Assembly: GCA_026397895.1 (NCBI GenBank)
Contig: JAPLTZ010000158.1
Coordinates: 1-11,100, forward strand
Source of the DNA: Verrucomicrobiota bacterium
Lineage (GTDB): Bacteria > Verrucomicrobiota > Verrucomicrobiia > Limisphaerales > JAFMIX01
DNA: 11,100 bases
Direction: 5' to 3'
Shown here: positions 1-7,564 of the stretch, piece after piece
How the letters are laid out: every line of letters starts with the position of its first letter
Position numbering within the stretch: position 1 is the first letter of the stretch
Program-made: the position numbers and the translations under genes
The notes under the pieces: generated by a model
Told to the model about the DNA's origin: nothing
Database searches by the model: none
Seen by the model: the letters and a program-made list of their open reading frames with translations, nothing else

Positions 1-962
1 TGACAGCGGCCGGTCAGCCCAAGATTTCCGTAGTCATCCCGATATTCGGCAACGAGGGCAATCTGCCCCGGCTCGTCCACGCTCTGCAAACCCAGACCCT
101 GCCGCCCACCGAAATCCTGCTCGTGGACGGCAGCCCGAAGCCGTTGGAAAATCCGCCAACGGGCACGCGGCTCATCCGCAGCAAACCCGGCAGCCTGCTC
201 GGCGAGGACTACGATTTCGGCGCGAAGAACGCCACCGGCGATTTCCTCCTGTTCATGCAGCAGGACTGCGTGCCCAAGGACGACACCGCGCTGGAACGGA
301 TGTTCCGGCAACTGACGCCGCAGCGGGTGTCGGTGGTGGCGCTGGTGACGCTGCCGGAAGATTATTTCCACGGCTACAATTTCTGGGGACAAGTGCTGAT
401 GGCCCGCTGGGTGGGTTGCGTGCGGCAGGGCGTGAGCAACAAGTTCGATCTGCACCGCCGCGATGTCGTCGCCCGTATCGGCTGGATGGAAACCTGGCCG
501 GTGCAACTGGGAGGCGAGGACATGGATTTGTTCATGCGGTTGAGCAGTCAGGGCGAAGTGTTCGTCAGCGACGTGGAGGTCATACACTATCACCACCAGC
601 GCGCTACGATGGGCGCGGGCGACGTGCTGAAGCGGCATTTCCGGCTCGCGGAATCGTTCGGGGCGCTGTTCCGCAAATGGCATTTCAACCTGCGCAGCGT
701 GCCGTATGCTGAACACTGGAGCCATCATCTGACCAAATACCTTTACCTGCTCGTTCCGCTGCTGCCGTTTGCGCCGCTGGCGGTCGGGGTGGTTTTGTTC
801 GTCGGCAGCAACCTGGGCAACTTCGAGGCATGGCGGGTGCGTTCGTGGAAGACTCCGCTGCTGCTGATCTTCAATCCGTGTCTGTTCATCGCCGGTCTCG
901 TCGGCACGGTGCTGGGCCTGCGGCATCGCCCCCGCTTCCCAAACAATCAGGACAATCGTTGA
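1..962 (+). CDS. Family 2 glycosyltransferase, membrane-associated (5' edge cut)
   Basis: The open frame runs from the window edge to TGA at 960-962. The first two bases, TG, fit the end of an ATG lying one base outside, giving a start M-T-A-A-G-Q-P-K-I-S-V-V-I-P. About 319 residues are visible. The N-terminal ISVVIPIFGNEGN strand and the later ILLVDGS strand are the classic nucleotide-sugar-binding face of a GT-A fold. QQDC (about residues 86-89) takes the place of the metal-binding DxD region, and GGEDMD (about 170-175) is the usual catalytic-region acidic motif. Two hydrophobic segments follow, at about residues 247-269 and 285-306, so the catalytic domain probably sits on the cytoplasmic face of the inner membrane. 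Such enzymes transfer a sugar from a nucleotide donor to a lipid, glycan or protein acceptor; the substrate cannot be read from the sequence. A GTG at 123 is in frame but would remove the first catalytic strand, so it is not the start. Confidence 0.88.
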   Translation, partial: TAAGQPKISVVIPIFGNEGNLPRLVHALQTQTLPPTEILLVDGSPKPLENPPTGTRLIRSKPGSLLGEDYDFGAKNATGDFLLFMQQDCVPKDDTALERMFRQLTPQRVSVVALVTLPEDYFHGYNFWGQVLMARWVGCVRQGVSNKFDLHRRDVVARIGWMETWPVQLGGEDMDLFMRLSSQGEVFVSDVEVIHYHHQRATMGAGDVLKRHFRLAESFGALFRKWHFNLRSVPYAEHWSHHLTKYLYLLVPLLPFAPLAVGVVLFVGSNLGNFEAWRVRSWKTPLLLIFNPCLFIAGLVGTVLGLRHRPRFPNNQDNR

Positions 963-1009
963 TTAATCTTTCGTCTGCTTTGAAAGAGTCAGAAGGCGGA
1001 TATACACGA

Positions 1010-1037
1010 TTGACAACCTAAATAGGTATCATAATAT
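1010..1037 (+). promoter_or_regulatory. Sigma70-type promoter upstream of tRNA-Asp
   Basis: A perfect TTGACA (1010-1015) is followed after 16 bases by TAATAT (1032-1037), which matches four of six -10 consensus positions. The local sequence is AT-rich in an otherwise GC-rich window. Transcription would start near 1043-1046, about 125 bases before the tRNA and right at the start of a strong inverted repeat. It could drive the tRNA, a small RNA, or both. Confidence 0.5.
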
Positions 1038-1043
1038 GCGCTT

Positions 1044-1115
1044 GTTCGGGCGGCGGCACGTTTCTTCAGCGGGGTTCCCCACCCCCACCTCCTTGGCGTC
1101 TGCCGCCCGAATTTT
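1044..1115 (+). ncRNA. Candidate structured RNA or tRNA leader with terminator-like 3' end
   Basis: The perfect inverted repeat TTCGGGCGGC (1045-1054) / GCCGCCCGAA (1102-1111) can extend by a G-T and a G-C pair. It encloses a loop of about 45 bases. The closing strand runs directly into ATTTT (1111-1115), as in an intrinsic terminator. The loop contains a small GGGG/CCCC hairpin (1071-1080) and CACCTCCTT (1086-1094), which matches the anti-Shine-Dalgarno end of 16S rRNA. The stem begins almost exactly where the promoter at 1010-1037 would start transcription. No open reading frame of note lies here. It may be a ~70-base small RNA, a 5' leader of the tRNA transcript, or a chance palindrome. 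Confidence 0.3.
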
Positions 1116-1169
1116 CCCGACTTCGACATTGACGTTTCCAAGATGTTTCACTAGGTTTGCCGCCCACGC

Positions 1170-1246
1170 GGGGGCGTAGCTCAATTGGTTAGAGCGCTGC
1201 CCTGTCACGGCAGAGGTTACGGGTTCGAGCCCCGCCGCTCCCGCCA
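1170..1246 (+). tRNA. tRNA-Asp (anticodon GTC), CCA encoded
   Basis: A full cloverleaf can be drawn. The acceptor GGGGGCG (1170-1176) pairs with CGCTCCC (1236-1242) with one G-T wobble. The D stem is GCTC/GAGC (1179-1182, 1192-1195) around AATTGGTTA. The anticodon stem CTGCC/GGCAG (1197-1201, 1209-1213) encloses CTGTCAC, giving anticodon GTC at 1204-1206. The T loop is TTCGAGC (1224-1230). The discriminator G and an encoded CCA follow at 1243-1246. The outermost T-stem pair (1219 with 1235) is A-C, the only mismatch. The GTC anticodon with G73 fits aspartate. Confidence 0.96.
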
Positions 1247-1265
1247 TTCTTTCCTTCAGAAATCC

Positions 1266-1312
1266 GGTTATTTTCGCGCATATCGCCGGAGTCTACACCG
1301 GTGGCAATAACC
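1266..1312. other. Nested inverted repeat in the gap between convergent tRNA and cytochrome gene
   Basis: GGTTATT (1266-1272) is perfectly mirrored by AATAACC (1306-1312), and inside them CCGG (1286-1289) is mirrored by CCGG (1298-1301). The element lies between the tRNA 3' end and the stop codon of the cytochrome gene on the other strand, where a two-way terminator would be expected. There is no strong T-run on either side, so termination is only a possibility. Nothing else is seen in 1247-1363. Confidence 0.25.
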
Positions 1313-1363
1313 ACATCGCACACCAGCCGGAGATCCGCTCTTTCCAAGCCACGTTCCGCCGGT

Positions 1364-3067
1364 TCAGTAGCTCTTGGGTGTGTGATCTTCACCGTGGCAC
1401 AGCAGGGTGCAGGTGCCGTGGCGCACGCCGGTCCAGGTGTAGCTCGGCCCGACCCCGCCGATGGCGCGCACCACGGTGGTGTCGAAGTTGATGAGGTGCG
1501 GCTGCGGCGAACCATGCGGGTCGTGGCAGGAAGTGCAGGAGACGTTTTTTGCCAGATGCTGGTTGTGCAGGGAATCGCCGCCGGAAGATTGAAACGGGTC
1601 GGTGTTGTTGGCCCAGTTGAAATTATGGCACTTGAAACAGAGCGCGGCAGTGGTGGTGGTGGAGCGCGTGTCGGTGAGGTTCATGGCCCGCTCCAATATC
1701 GGCGTGATGGCGGAGCCGTGCGGGCCGTTCGCGCCCGTGCCGCCGGTGGCGGGGGAGGTGTCGCTATTGTGGCAGTCGGTGCAACCGGTTTTGCTGGCGA
1801 TGGTCCAGGGCGATTTGAGGCTGGGCACGTCGCTGTTGCGGCCGGCGACGATGACCGGGTGGAATGAATTTGTGCCGGTGCTGTTCTGGAATTCCTGGCG
1901 GGTGTTAAGGTTGGGGAATTTCCGGGTGACGCGCGCCGGGCCTTTGGCGGTGTCGGCGTGGCAGCGGAAACAAAGTTCGTATTCGTGGGAAATGGTCGGG
2001 AGATTGCCGCCGGTGATGTCCACGCCGCGCACGCCGGTGAGGCCGCCGGGCAAGGTGCCGGTGGCAGGATAGGCGGCGTGAGGATTGTGGCAGTCTTCGC
2101 ACTCGACGTGGTGGCCGGTGCCGCTGGGGACGAGCGTGATTTCCGTGGCGTCATGCACGCCGATGGTAAGGGTGATGGGATGGACGCTCGCTTTGCTAAA
2201 ATCGGCCTGCACATTCTTCGTGGCGGGCGAGACGATGTTGCCGTTGTGGCACGAGTAACAATTCTGTTCCTCGGCGGAATAATTCATGAGCCGCGACTTG
2301 CCGCCGGCACCGTGCGGGTCGTGGCAGTTTTCGCAGGCGTTGGCGGCAACGGTGGTGAGGTTGGTGGTGTGCGGCCAGGGGTTGGGCGCGGTGCCGTTCC
2401 AGGTTTTGGTGGAGGTCTTGTGGCTGGTCTGACTCCAATAGGTCATGTTGTGGCAGGTCACGCACAGGGCCGAGGCGGTGTTGTCCACCGCGAGGAACGA
2501 GCCGTATTGCGGGTCGTGCGGCTCGTGACAGGAAGTGCATTGGAGGCTTCCATTCGGATCGACGTGAACTTTGCCGGTGGTGGGCGGGCTGTTGAGCTGG
2601 CCGTTGGCCGAAACCAAGGCGGAGTTGTAGGGGAACGAGATGGGATGGTCGTCCGACAAGTCTGTGCCGAGGTTCGCGGCGCTGGTGCCGGGCAAGGTCG
2701 TGACGCCGTTCCGCATGGCGATGTTTGCCGCGCGGCTGCGCACCATGCCGAGCGCGACGGTGCCGTCGTGGCAACCGAGGCAAAGTTTCGACGCGCCGGT
2801 GGGCTGGCCGATGACCGCCTTGGTGGTGGTGGAACTGTAGAGCGTGTAGCTCGCGCCGGAATCAAAACGATTCCACAGCGGCGCCTGGGTGGAGGAGTTG
2901 TGCGGCGTGTGGCAGAAGATGCAGATTTCCGTTTCGGTGCTCGCGATGACCGCGCCCGGCCCGGAGGTGGAGAGGTTGTGCTTGGAATTCACCACGCTGG
3001 CGGCGGATGCGGCGAGGAGTCCGGCCAGTGTTGCGGCGAGGAAAATGATTGGGCGGGTGAGTTTCAT
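1364..3067 (-). CDS. Secreted 12-heme c-type cytochrome, doubled-CXXCH family
   Basis: The protein has 567 residues. A cleavable signal peptide is seen at residues 1-24 (basic start, then a hydrophobic run ending in ASAAS), with no lipobox. Eleven CXXCH motifs start at residues 49, 96, 177, 202, 245, 270, 323, 366, 429, 477 and 511, and a CX3CH (CTLLCH) sits at 553. Several carry the family's second half (TPH, EPHD, DPHG, NPHA), marking doubled-CXXCH electron-transfer cytochromes. Each motif would bind one covalent heme c, made in the periplasm. The gene is last in the block, and its ATG overlaps the TGA of the NHL gene by four bases (3064-3067). Beside a barrel and a lipoprotein cytochrome, it is the natural candidate for the outer, cell-surface member of a porin-cytochrome conduit. 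It could alternatively be a periplasmic electron store. The first 206 residues closely parallel the tetraheme protein encoded at 7633-8280. Confidence 0.93.
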   Translation of the reverse strand: MKLTRPIIFLAATLAGLLAASAASVVNSKHNLSTSGPGAVIASTETEICIFCHTPHNSSTQAPLWNRFDSGASYTLYSSTTTKAVIGQPTGASKLCLGCHDGTVALGMVRSRAANIAMRNGVTTLPGTSAANLGTDLSDDHPISFPYNSALVSANGQLNSPPTTGKVHVDPNGSLQCTSCHEPHDPQYGSFLAVDNTASALCVTCHNMTYWSQTSHKTSTKTWNGTAPNPWPHTTNLTTVAANACENCHDPHGAGGKSRLMNYSAEEQNCYSCHNGNIVSPATKNVQADFSKASVHPITLTIGVHDATEITLVPSGTGHHVECEDCHNPHAAYPATGTLPGGLTGVRGVDITGGNLPTISHEYELCFRCHADTAKGPARVTRKFPNLNTRQEFQNSTGTNSFHPVIVAGRNSDVPSLKSPWTIASKTGCTDCHNSDTSPATGGTGANGPHGSAITPILERAMNLTDTRSTTTTAALCFKCHNFNWANNTDPFQSSGGDSLHNQHLAKNVSCTSCHDPHGSPQPHLINFDTTVVRAIGGVGPSYTWTGVRHGTCTLLCHGEDHTPKSY

Positions 3068-4074
3068 TCTGTTCCGAGATATTGAAAAACCTGCACGCGG
3101 CGGTTGAAGGTGTCCGCCACATAGATGCGGTTGTCGCGCCCGATGGCGATGCCGTTGGGCAGCCAGAATTCGCCGGCAGCCTGCCCCGGCTCGCCGAAAT
3201 ACAGCAGCAACTGCCCGCGCGGGTTGAAAATCTGCACGTTGTCGAACGCCGCATCGGCCACATAAACGTGGCCGAAGCCGTCCACCGCCACGCCCTTGGG
3301 CCGGCTGAAATGTCCCGAGTTGTCGCCCAGCCCGCCGACGACGCCCAGCGGTTTTCCACCCGGCTCCAGGATTTGGACGCGCGCATTCATCGAATCCGTC
3401 ACCAGCAGATGGCCTTCCCGATCCACGGTCAGGTGCGAGGGGAAATTGAATTCGCCCGATGCCGTCCCGCGCCGGCCGAACTCGCCCAGCTTCCGGCCAT
3501 CCAAGTCAAAGGTTACAATGCGGTGGGTGCTGGAGTCGGCGACGAATAGTTTTCCCCCCGCTATCGCCAGCGCCACGGGCCGCGCCAGGCCGTTGGTGAT
3601 GGCAAACCGGAACTTTCCTTTCTCATCGAACGCAATCACGGCCGGCACGGCGGAATCGGCCACAAAAAACTTGTTGCCCGCCACGGCCACGGCCACGGGC
3701 GAGATGAATTCATACGCGCCGATTTTCCGCCAGCGGTGGAAGTCGTGATGCGTCCGGTCGAAAAAAGACACGGAGTGGTCGCCGGTGTCCGTCACGAGCA
3801 GGTCGCCCTGTTCGTTGAGCGCGACGCCGAGGGGATTTCTCAACACGTCGCGCTGCCGGATGCCGACGATGGCGCTGAAGAAGCGTTTCCAAAACGAGCG
3901 CCGGATGCCCAGGTCTGCCGGCCCGGTGATGCTTTGCACGTAGGCGATGCGGGGCGCGGCCGGCGGCGGCGGCCAGACCGGGCCGCTGCTGTCCGCCAGC
4001 GCAGCCACCGCCGACAAATGCAGGCAGAGGAGCGCGAGGCTGTTATTTTTCGGCGGACGCCAAAAAGCGTTCAT
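3064..4074 (-). CDS. Exported six-bladed NHL-repeat propeller protein
   Basis: The protein has 336 residues. A signal-like hydrophobic stretch lies at about residues 11-27, ending AALA. Six NHL repeats are visible, at about residues 80-106, 125-150, 165-190, 211-237, 258-284 and 305-331. Each has the pattern P-x-G/A-[IV]-A-[IV]-x6-[LIF]-x-V-[AT]-D, and six blades make a closed propeller. NHL propellers usually bind proteins or ligands; no catalytic site is evident and there is no heme motif. The segment before the blades (PPPPAAPRIAYVQSI...DLG) resembles that of the NHL lipoprotein encoded at 6434-7552, so the two are paralogues. The start codon overlaps the barrel's TGA by four bases, and GGAGG at 4083-4087 lies eight bases upstream of it. 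Position between barrel and 12-heme gene suggests a scaffold or assembly role in the conduit, which is an inference. Confidence 0.9.
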   Translation of the reverse strand: MNAFWRPPKNNSLALLCLHLSAVAALADSSGPVWPPPPAAPRIAYVQSITGPADLGIRRSFWKRFFSAIVGIRQRDVLRNPLGVALNEQGDLLVTDTGDHSVSFFDRTHHDFHRWRKIGAYEFISPVAVAVAGNKFFVADSAVPAVIAFDEKGKFRFAITNGLARPVALAIAGGKLFVADSSTHRIVTFDLDGRKLGEFGRRGTASGEFNFPSHLTVDREGHLLVTDSMNARVQILEPGGKPLGVVGGLGDNSGHFSRPKGVAVDGFGHVYVADAAFDNVQIFNPRGQLLLYFGEPGQAAGEFWLPNGIAIGRDNRIYVADTFNRRVQVFQYLGTE

Positions 4075-5822
4075 AAGAAATTCCTCCGCGCGCGCAGGAA
4101 CAGGTAGTGGCGGGTGCGCACATCGGTCGAATAATTTTCGTTGTTGTATTCGTAGCCGAGTTTAAGCATGAGCTTGCCGATCTCCCAGTCCAAACCGGCG
4201 CGCGCGGTGGCGGTGTCGCGGTCGTAGCCGCCGCCCCGCTCGCTCACCATGCCGCCCTCGACCCGCCAGGCAAGGCTCATCCACAGTTGTTGCTGGTAGC
4301 GCACGATGGCGCTGTAGGCGGTCTGGTTCAGCTGGGTGTCGCGATGGGTGATCCAGCTTTCGTCGAAATCAATGCCCAGCGTGGCGTCTAGGCTGGGCTG
4401 GAAATTCGCCGACTGGTAGGCGCGGGTCCGGTTGTAGGGGGCGAACCGGGAATCGGCCACCTCGTATTCCACGCCCGCGCGGAACCAGCGCCAGGAAGTG
4501 TCCACGCCGATGAGTTTGTTGTCCATCGCGTCCAGCACCAGCCCGTCGCCGCCGTAGTAATCCAGCTTGGTCCAACGGCCATAAAGCCCCAGCCGGCCGT
4601 TCCAGAAATCAATGCGGAAATTCACGCCGTTGTTGACCGAGGCATACGCGGCCGAGGGCTGTTGGGCGGCGTTGTAAGTCACCAGCACCGGCGTGCCGTT
4701 CGTGATCGCCGAACCGAACGACGTCACCCGCTGGATTTCGGTGAAGGTGCCGTGCGGCAGAATCCGGTAATCAAAGGTCTCGTGATAGTGAACGGTGCCG
4801 GAGGAGTCGGTGACCTGGATGCTCATCAGATCAACCGCCGGCTGGTTGAGCAGGCTGAGCACGCCGTCCATGAGCGTGTGGGGCTCGTTGATGACCCGCA
4901 ACACCACGCCCGTGGACCGGCGCTCCTCGCGGTCAACGCCGCCGGAATATCCCAGCGCCAGATTGCCCCACGAACCGAGATGGCGGCTGTATTGCTCGCT
5001 CACCGCCGCGCCGTAGCGGCGGACGGACAGCGCGTTGTAGTCGAGCAGGGACAGCAGTTGAATCCAATCCTTGGCGCCGAAGTTTTCGCTGTCCGACAGG
5101 CTCACGTTCTGGCACAAGCCCCGCTCCGTGCCGAACCCGTCGCCCTGGCGGGTGTATTGGTTGAGGTTGTAGAAAAGCTGGCTGTGCGCGCGGTCGTCGC
5201 GGCGGTTGTTGGCCGCGCTGAAATTGAGCATCTCCTCCGTGGTCTGGGTGGGCCGCGCCAGTTCCGTCACCTGCTCGTCGTAGTGGGTGTAGGACACGTT
5301 GAACGGCACGGGCCCGGTGTTGTAGCCGGCGCGCGCGCCGTAGCGGGTGCTGTCCACGCGCACGCGCGTGAAAAAATCGTAGTCGCGATACGTGAGGTCT
5401 TTGTCGGCGAACGCCGCCATGGCGTAAGGTTGGTTGCGGAGCAGATCCAGGGACAGGTGGTAGCGCTGAAGAAAACTGCTGGACGTGCCGCTCTGCGCAT
5501 CCATGCGCGAGCTCTGCCAATCCATGCCCAGTTCGGCGCCAATCCGGTAATGCAGCAGGTTGGGGTGATAAACCGACCCCTCCAAGCCGATGCCCACCGC
5601 CGGCTGGACGATGATGCGCTCGCGGCTGGTGGTCTGGCTCGGCGTGGTGGTCTGCTGCTCCTCGCGGAACACCTCCACATCCGTTTGGAGATAGGTTTCC
5701 GACACCTGCAGGCGGAAGGCTTTGACCGGATCGGGCGCGGTGGGCGGCCGCGCCAGCACGACGCCGCCCGCCGCGCCCAGCAGCAGCAGGCAGAAACAAA
5801 GTTTGCGGCGATGCGGCTTCAT
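4071..5822 (-). CDS. Predicted outer-membrane beta-barrel, porin-like component of a cytochrome conduit
   Basis: The protein has 583 residues and a signal peptide (residues 1-24, basic MKPHRRK then a hydrophobic run ending VVLA). The rest is rich in alternating polar/aromatic strands with Tyr and Trp at their ends, for example residues 90-103, 161-180, 401-421, 443-454 and 505-525. It ends in paired antiparallel-looking strands and RRNFL, typical of outer-membrane barrels. No CXXCH is present. A segment at about 311-385 does not look like barrel strand and may be a loop domain or plug. In porin-cytochrome systems a barrel like this sheathes a cytochrome so that electrons cross the outer membrane. 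Named families (MtrB, OmbB) cannot be assigned by eye. The gene overlaps both neighbours by ATGA and has no visible Shine-Dalgarno, so its translation probably depends on the upstream pentaheme gene. Confidence 0.85.
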   Translation of the reverse strand: MKPHRRKLCFCLLLLGAAGGVVLARPPTAPDPVKAFRLQVSETYLQTDVEVFREEQQTTTPSQTTSRERIIVQPAVGIGLEGSVYHPNLLHYRIGAELGMDWQSSRMDAQSGTSSSFLQRYHLSLDLLRNQPYAMAAFADKDLTYRDYDFFTRVRVDSTRYGARAGYNTGPVPFNVSYTHYDEQVTELARPTQTTEEMLNFSAANNRRDDRAHSQLFYNLNQYTRQGDGFGTERGLCQNVSLSDSENFGAKDWIQLLSLLDYNALSVRRYGAAVSEQYSRHLGSWGNLALGYSGGVDREERRSTGVVLRVINEPHTLMDGVLSLLNQPAVDLMSIQVTDSSGTVHYHETFDYRILPHGTFTEIQRVTSFGSAITNGTPVLVTYNAAQQPSAAYASVNNGVNFRIDFWNGRLGLYGRWTKLDYYGGDGLVLDAMDNKLIGVDTSWRWFRAGVEYEVADSRFAPYNRTRAYQSANFQPSLDATLGIDFDESWITHRDTQLNQTAYSAIVRYQQQLWMSLAWRVEGGMVSERGGGYDRDTATARAGLDWEIGKLMLKLGYEYNNENYSTDVRTRHYLFLRARRNFL

Positions 5823-6418
5823 GGCGGCGGGGGCGGCGGTCGCAAAAGTTTTTTGAGATTTGAGCAGTGGGGGTCGTGGCAGCTTTCGCAGGCAGCTTCG
5901 CCCATCGTTGTGTGCTCCTTCACCTTGAGCAGCTTCGGCATCTTGTGGCAGTCGAGGCAGACGGCGCGGCCCTGGCGTTTCAAGAGAAAGAGCTGGACGG
6001 ATTCGTGCGGACTATGACAGAGCAGGCACTTGCCGTCGTCCACCGGCGGGTGGACGTATTTGGCGTCTCCAATCAGTTTTTTATGGCATTCCAGACACAG
6101 GTCGCCGCCCTCGGCGCGAAGTTGCTGGGATTGGCGGGAGACGTGACAGGCGGTGCATTTTCGTTCGTCGTAAGGCTTGTGATAGTGAATCACCGGCGCG
6201 GCCGACAGCCGGGAAGAAGAAGTGGCAACGGTCTGACCGCCGGCGTTGGTCGGCGAAATGTTTTCCGTGAACATCGCCGGCACGGCGTTGGTTTCGTCCA
6301 CGCCCTCAAAGAAAACACACAGCACCCGATGGCGCACCTCGGTGGTGCAGCTGGTCAGTCCGATGATGCCGAAAACCGCGACAGCCACCCGCCACTTGCA
6401 TTTTGAAGGCAGCTTCAC
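5819..6418 (-). CDS. Pentaheme c-type cytochrome lipoprotein
   Basis: The protein has 199 residues. A short hydrophobic leader ends in the lipobox LTSC (lipid-modified Cys24). Five CXXCH motifs start at residues 88 (CTACH), 108 (CLECH), 131 (CLLCH), 154 (CLDCH) and 177 (CESCH), two followed by SPH or DPH. Residues 25-75 are heme-free and include a FFEGVD stretch, then a Ser/Thr-rich linker. The protein ends in six prolines just before TGA. The start is GTG at 6416-6418; AGGTGA at 6427-6432, eight bases away, supports it. As a lipoprotein probably anchored in the outer membrane, it fits the periplasm-facing cytochrome that docks into the barrel encoded next. Its stop overlaps the barrel start by four bases, and 15 bases separate it from the preceding NHL gene. 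Confidence 0.92.
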   Translation of the reverse strand: MKLPSKCKWRVAVAVFGIIGLTSCTTEVRHRVLCVFFEGVDETNAVPAMFTENISPTNAGGQTVATSSSRLSAAPVIHYHKPYDERKCTACHVSRQSQQLRAEGGDLCLECHKKLIGDAKYVHPPVDDGKCLLCHSPHESVQLFLLKRQGRAVCLDCHKMPKLLKVKEHTTMGEAACESCHDPHCSNLKKLLRPPPPPP

Positions 6419-6433
6419 GGTTCATTTCACCTG

Positions 6434-7552
6434 TCATTTTTTGTGGCCGAAGCCATAGACATCGATCTTGCGGTCGCCATATTGGTTGCTGATGAGCACC
6501 ACATATTCCAGGACAAAATCCGGCGCGGCATATTTCTGGAACAGCGCCAGATTATCGTAGTCCACGCTCACCGCCGCCGGCATGGCCAGAGGCGTGGGGC
6601 TGCCGTCGTTCTCGCCGAAAAAGAGCAGCAGCTTGCCGGCGGCGTCAAAAATCTGGCAGACCTGGGCCGCCGCATCCACGACGTAAAACCGCCCGTCGTG
6701 ATCCACGGCAATCCCCTTGGGCCGGACGAATTGACCGGGGAGGTCGCCCTGACCGCCGACCGTGTGCAGGTGCTTGCCTTCTGCGTCGTAAATCTTCACC
6801 TGGCACGCGCCCATGTCGGACACGTAGATTTTTCCCTGCGGGTCAATGGCAAGGTTGACCGGCATGAACAGCTTGCCCGGTTCGCTGTCGGCGTCGGCGT
6901 CGGGGTTGGCGGGAATCGTGGACAACTGTTTGCGGGTGGCCTTGTCATACACGCGCACGCAATGGCCGGTGAGGTCGGTCACATACACCCGGTTGGCGGC
7001 GAGCGCGACGCCGGTGGGACGCAGATGCTCCCCGTCGCCGATGGCGCCGCGATAGGTCTCGTCGGCCGCAAAGACGAGAATGAGGTTGCGCCCGGTGTCG
7101 GTCACATAGCGCGTGCCGTCGGCGTCCACGGCGATGTTGATGGGCGTGCCGATCTTGCCCATGCCGCGCGGGGCGAAGAGCCGGATTTTTTTCTGCGCGA
7201 AGTCAACAATGTCCACGCAGCGGGTGCCGGTGTCGCAGACGAAGATTTTCCCGTCGGCCAGAACCGCGCCATACGGCTTCAATATCGCCTGCGCCGCCGG
7301 GGCGGTGACGCCGGTGATGAATTCGGCAAAGCGGTCGCCCTGCACCCCCAGATCGTTCTCGCTGGAGATGCTGGTCAGAAACTGGAGGCGCGGCTCTTCC
7401 GGGGCGGGCGGGTAAAAGATACTGGCGGTCGGCGCGACGGGTTTGTTGCCGTTCCCGGTTTGGCAGCCCGCCAGTCCCAATGCCGCCACGGCCAAAAGCA
7501 GCAGCCGGATTTGGAGGGTAAAAAAAAGATTAGGGCGAACAAGTGCCATCAT
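6434..7552 (-). CDS. NHL-repeat propeller lipoprotein
   Basis: From ATG at 7552 the protein has 372 residues. A leader with a Leu-rich core ends in LAGC (lipid-modified Cys30). A spacer YPPAPEEPRLQFLTSI...DLG precedes about five to six NHL-like blades at roughly residues 93-118, 134-162, 177-203, 229-256, 276-303 and a weaker last one at 322-356. The spacer and overall plan match the other NHL protein of this cluster. Cys residues at 106, 112, 198, 250 and 299 are scattered and form no CXXCH. The frame is open upstream to 7741, but that part overlaps the tetraheme gene and would bury the signal peptide, so the ATG-ATG at 7547-7552 is chosen. GGGGAG lies ten bases upstream, inside a hairpin. 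The role is unknown; a membrane-tethered scaffold for the cytochromes is an inference. Confidence 0.9.
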   Translation of the reverse strand: MMALVRPNLFFTLQIRLLLLAVAALGLAGCQTGNGNKPVAPTASIFYPPAPEEPRLQFLTSISSENDLGVQGDRFAEFITGVTAPAAQAILKPYGAVLADGKIFVCDTGTRCVDIVDFAQKKIRLFAPRGMGKIGTPINIAVDADGTRYVTDTGRNLILVFAADETYRGAIGDGEHLRPTGVALAANRVYVTDLTGHCVRVYDKATRKQLSTIPANPDADADSEPGKLFMPVNLAIDPQGKIYVSDMGACQVKIYDAEGKHLHTVGGQGDLPGQFVRPKGIAVDHDGRFYVVDAAAQVCQIFDAAGKLLLFFGENDGSPTPLAMPAAVSVDYDNLALFQKYAAPDFVLEYVVLISNQYGDRKIDVYGFGHKK

Positions 7553-7564
7553 GTGAAACCTGCT

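Noticed and set aside
1029..1515. Minus-strand reading frames across the tRNA (starting MAGAAGLEPVTS... and containing GARTRNLCRD...)
   Set aside because: These are antisense translations of the tRNA-Asp and its flanks, a familiar false-protein artefact; one also overlaps the 12-heme cytochrome gene.
1958..3085. 375-codon plus-strand frame opposite the 12-heme cytochrome
   Set aside because: It is Gly/Val/Ala/Arg-rich with no domain, created by GC-rich third positions of the minus-strand gene, whose 12 heme motifs are decisive.
4662..6017. 451-codon plus-strand frame opposite the barrel and pentaheme genes
   Set aside because: It spans two real minus-strand genes and their overlap, and has low-complexity composition and no recognisable motif.
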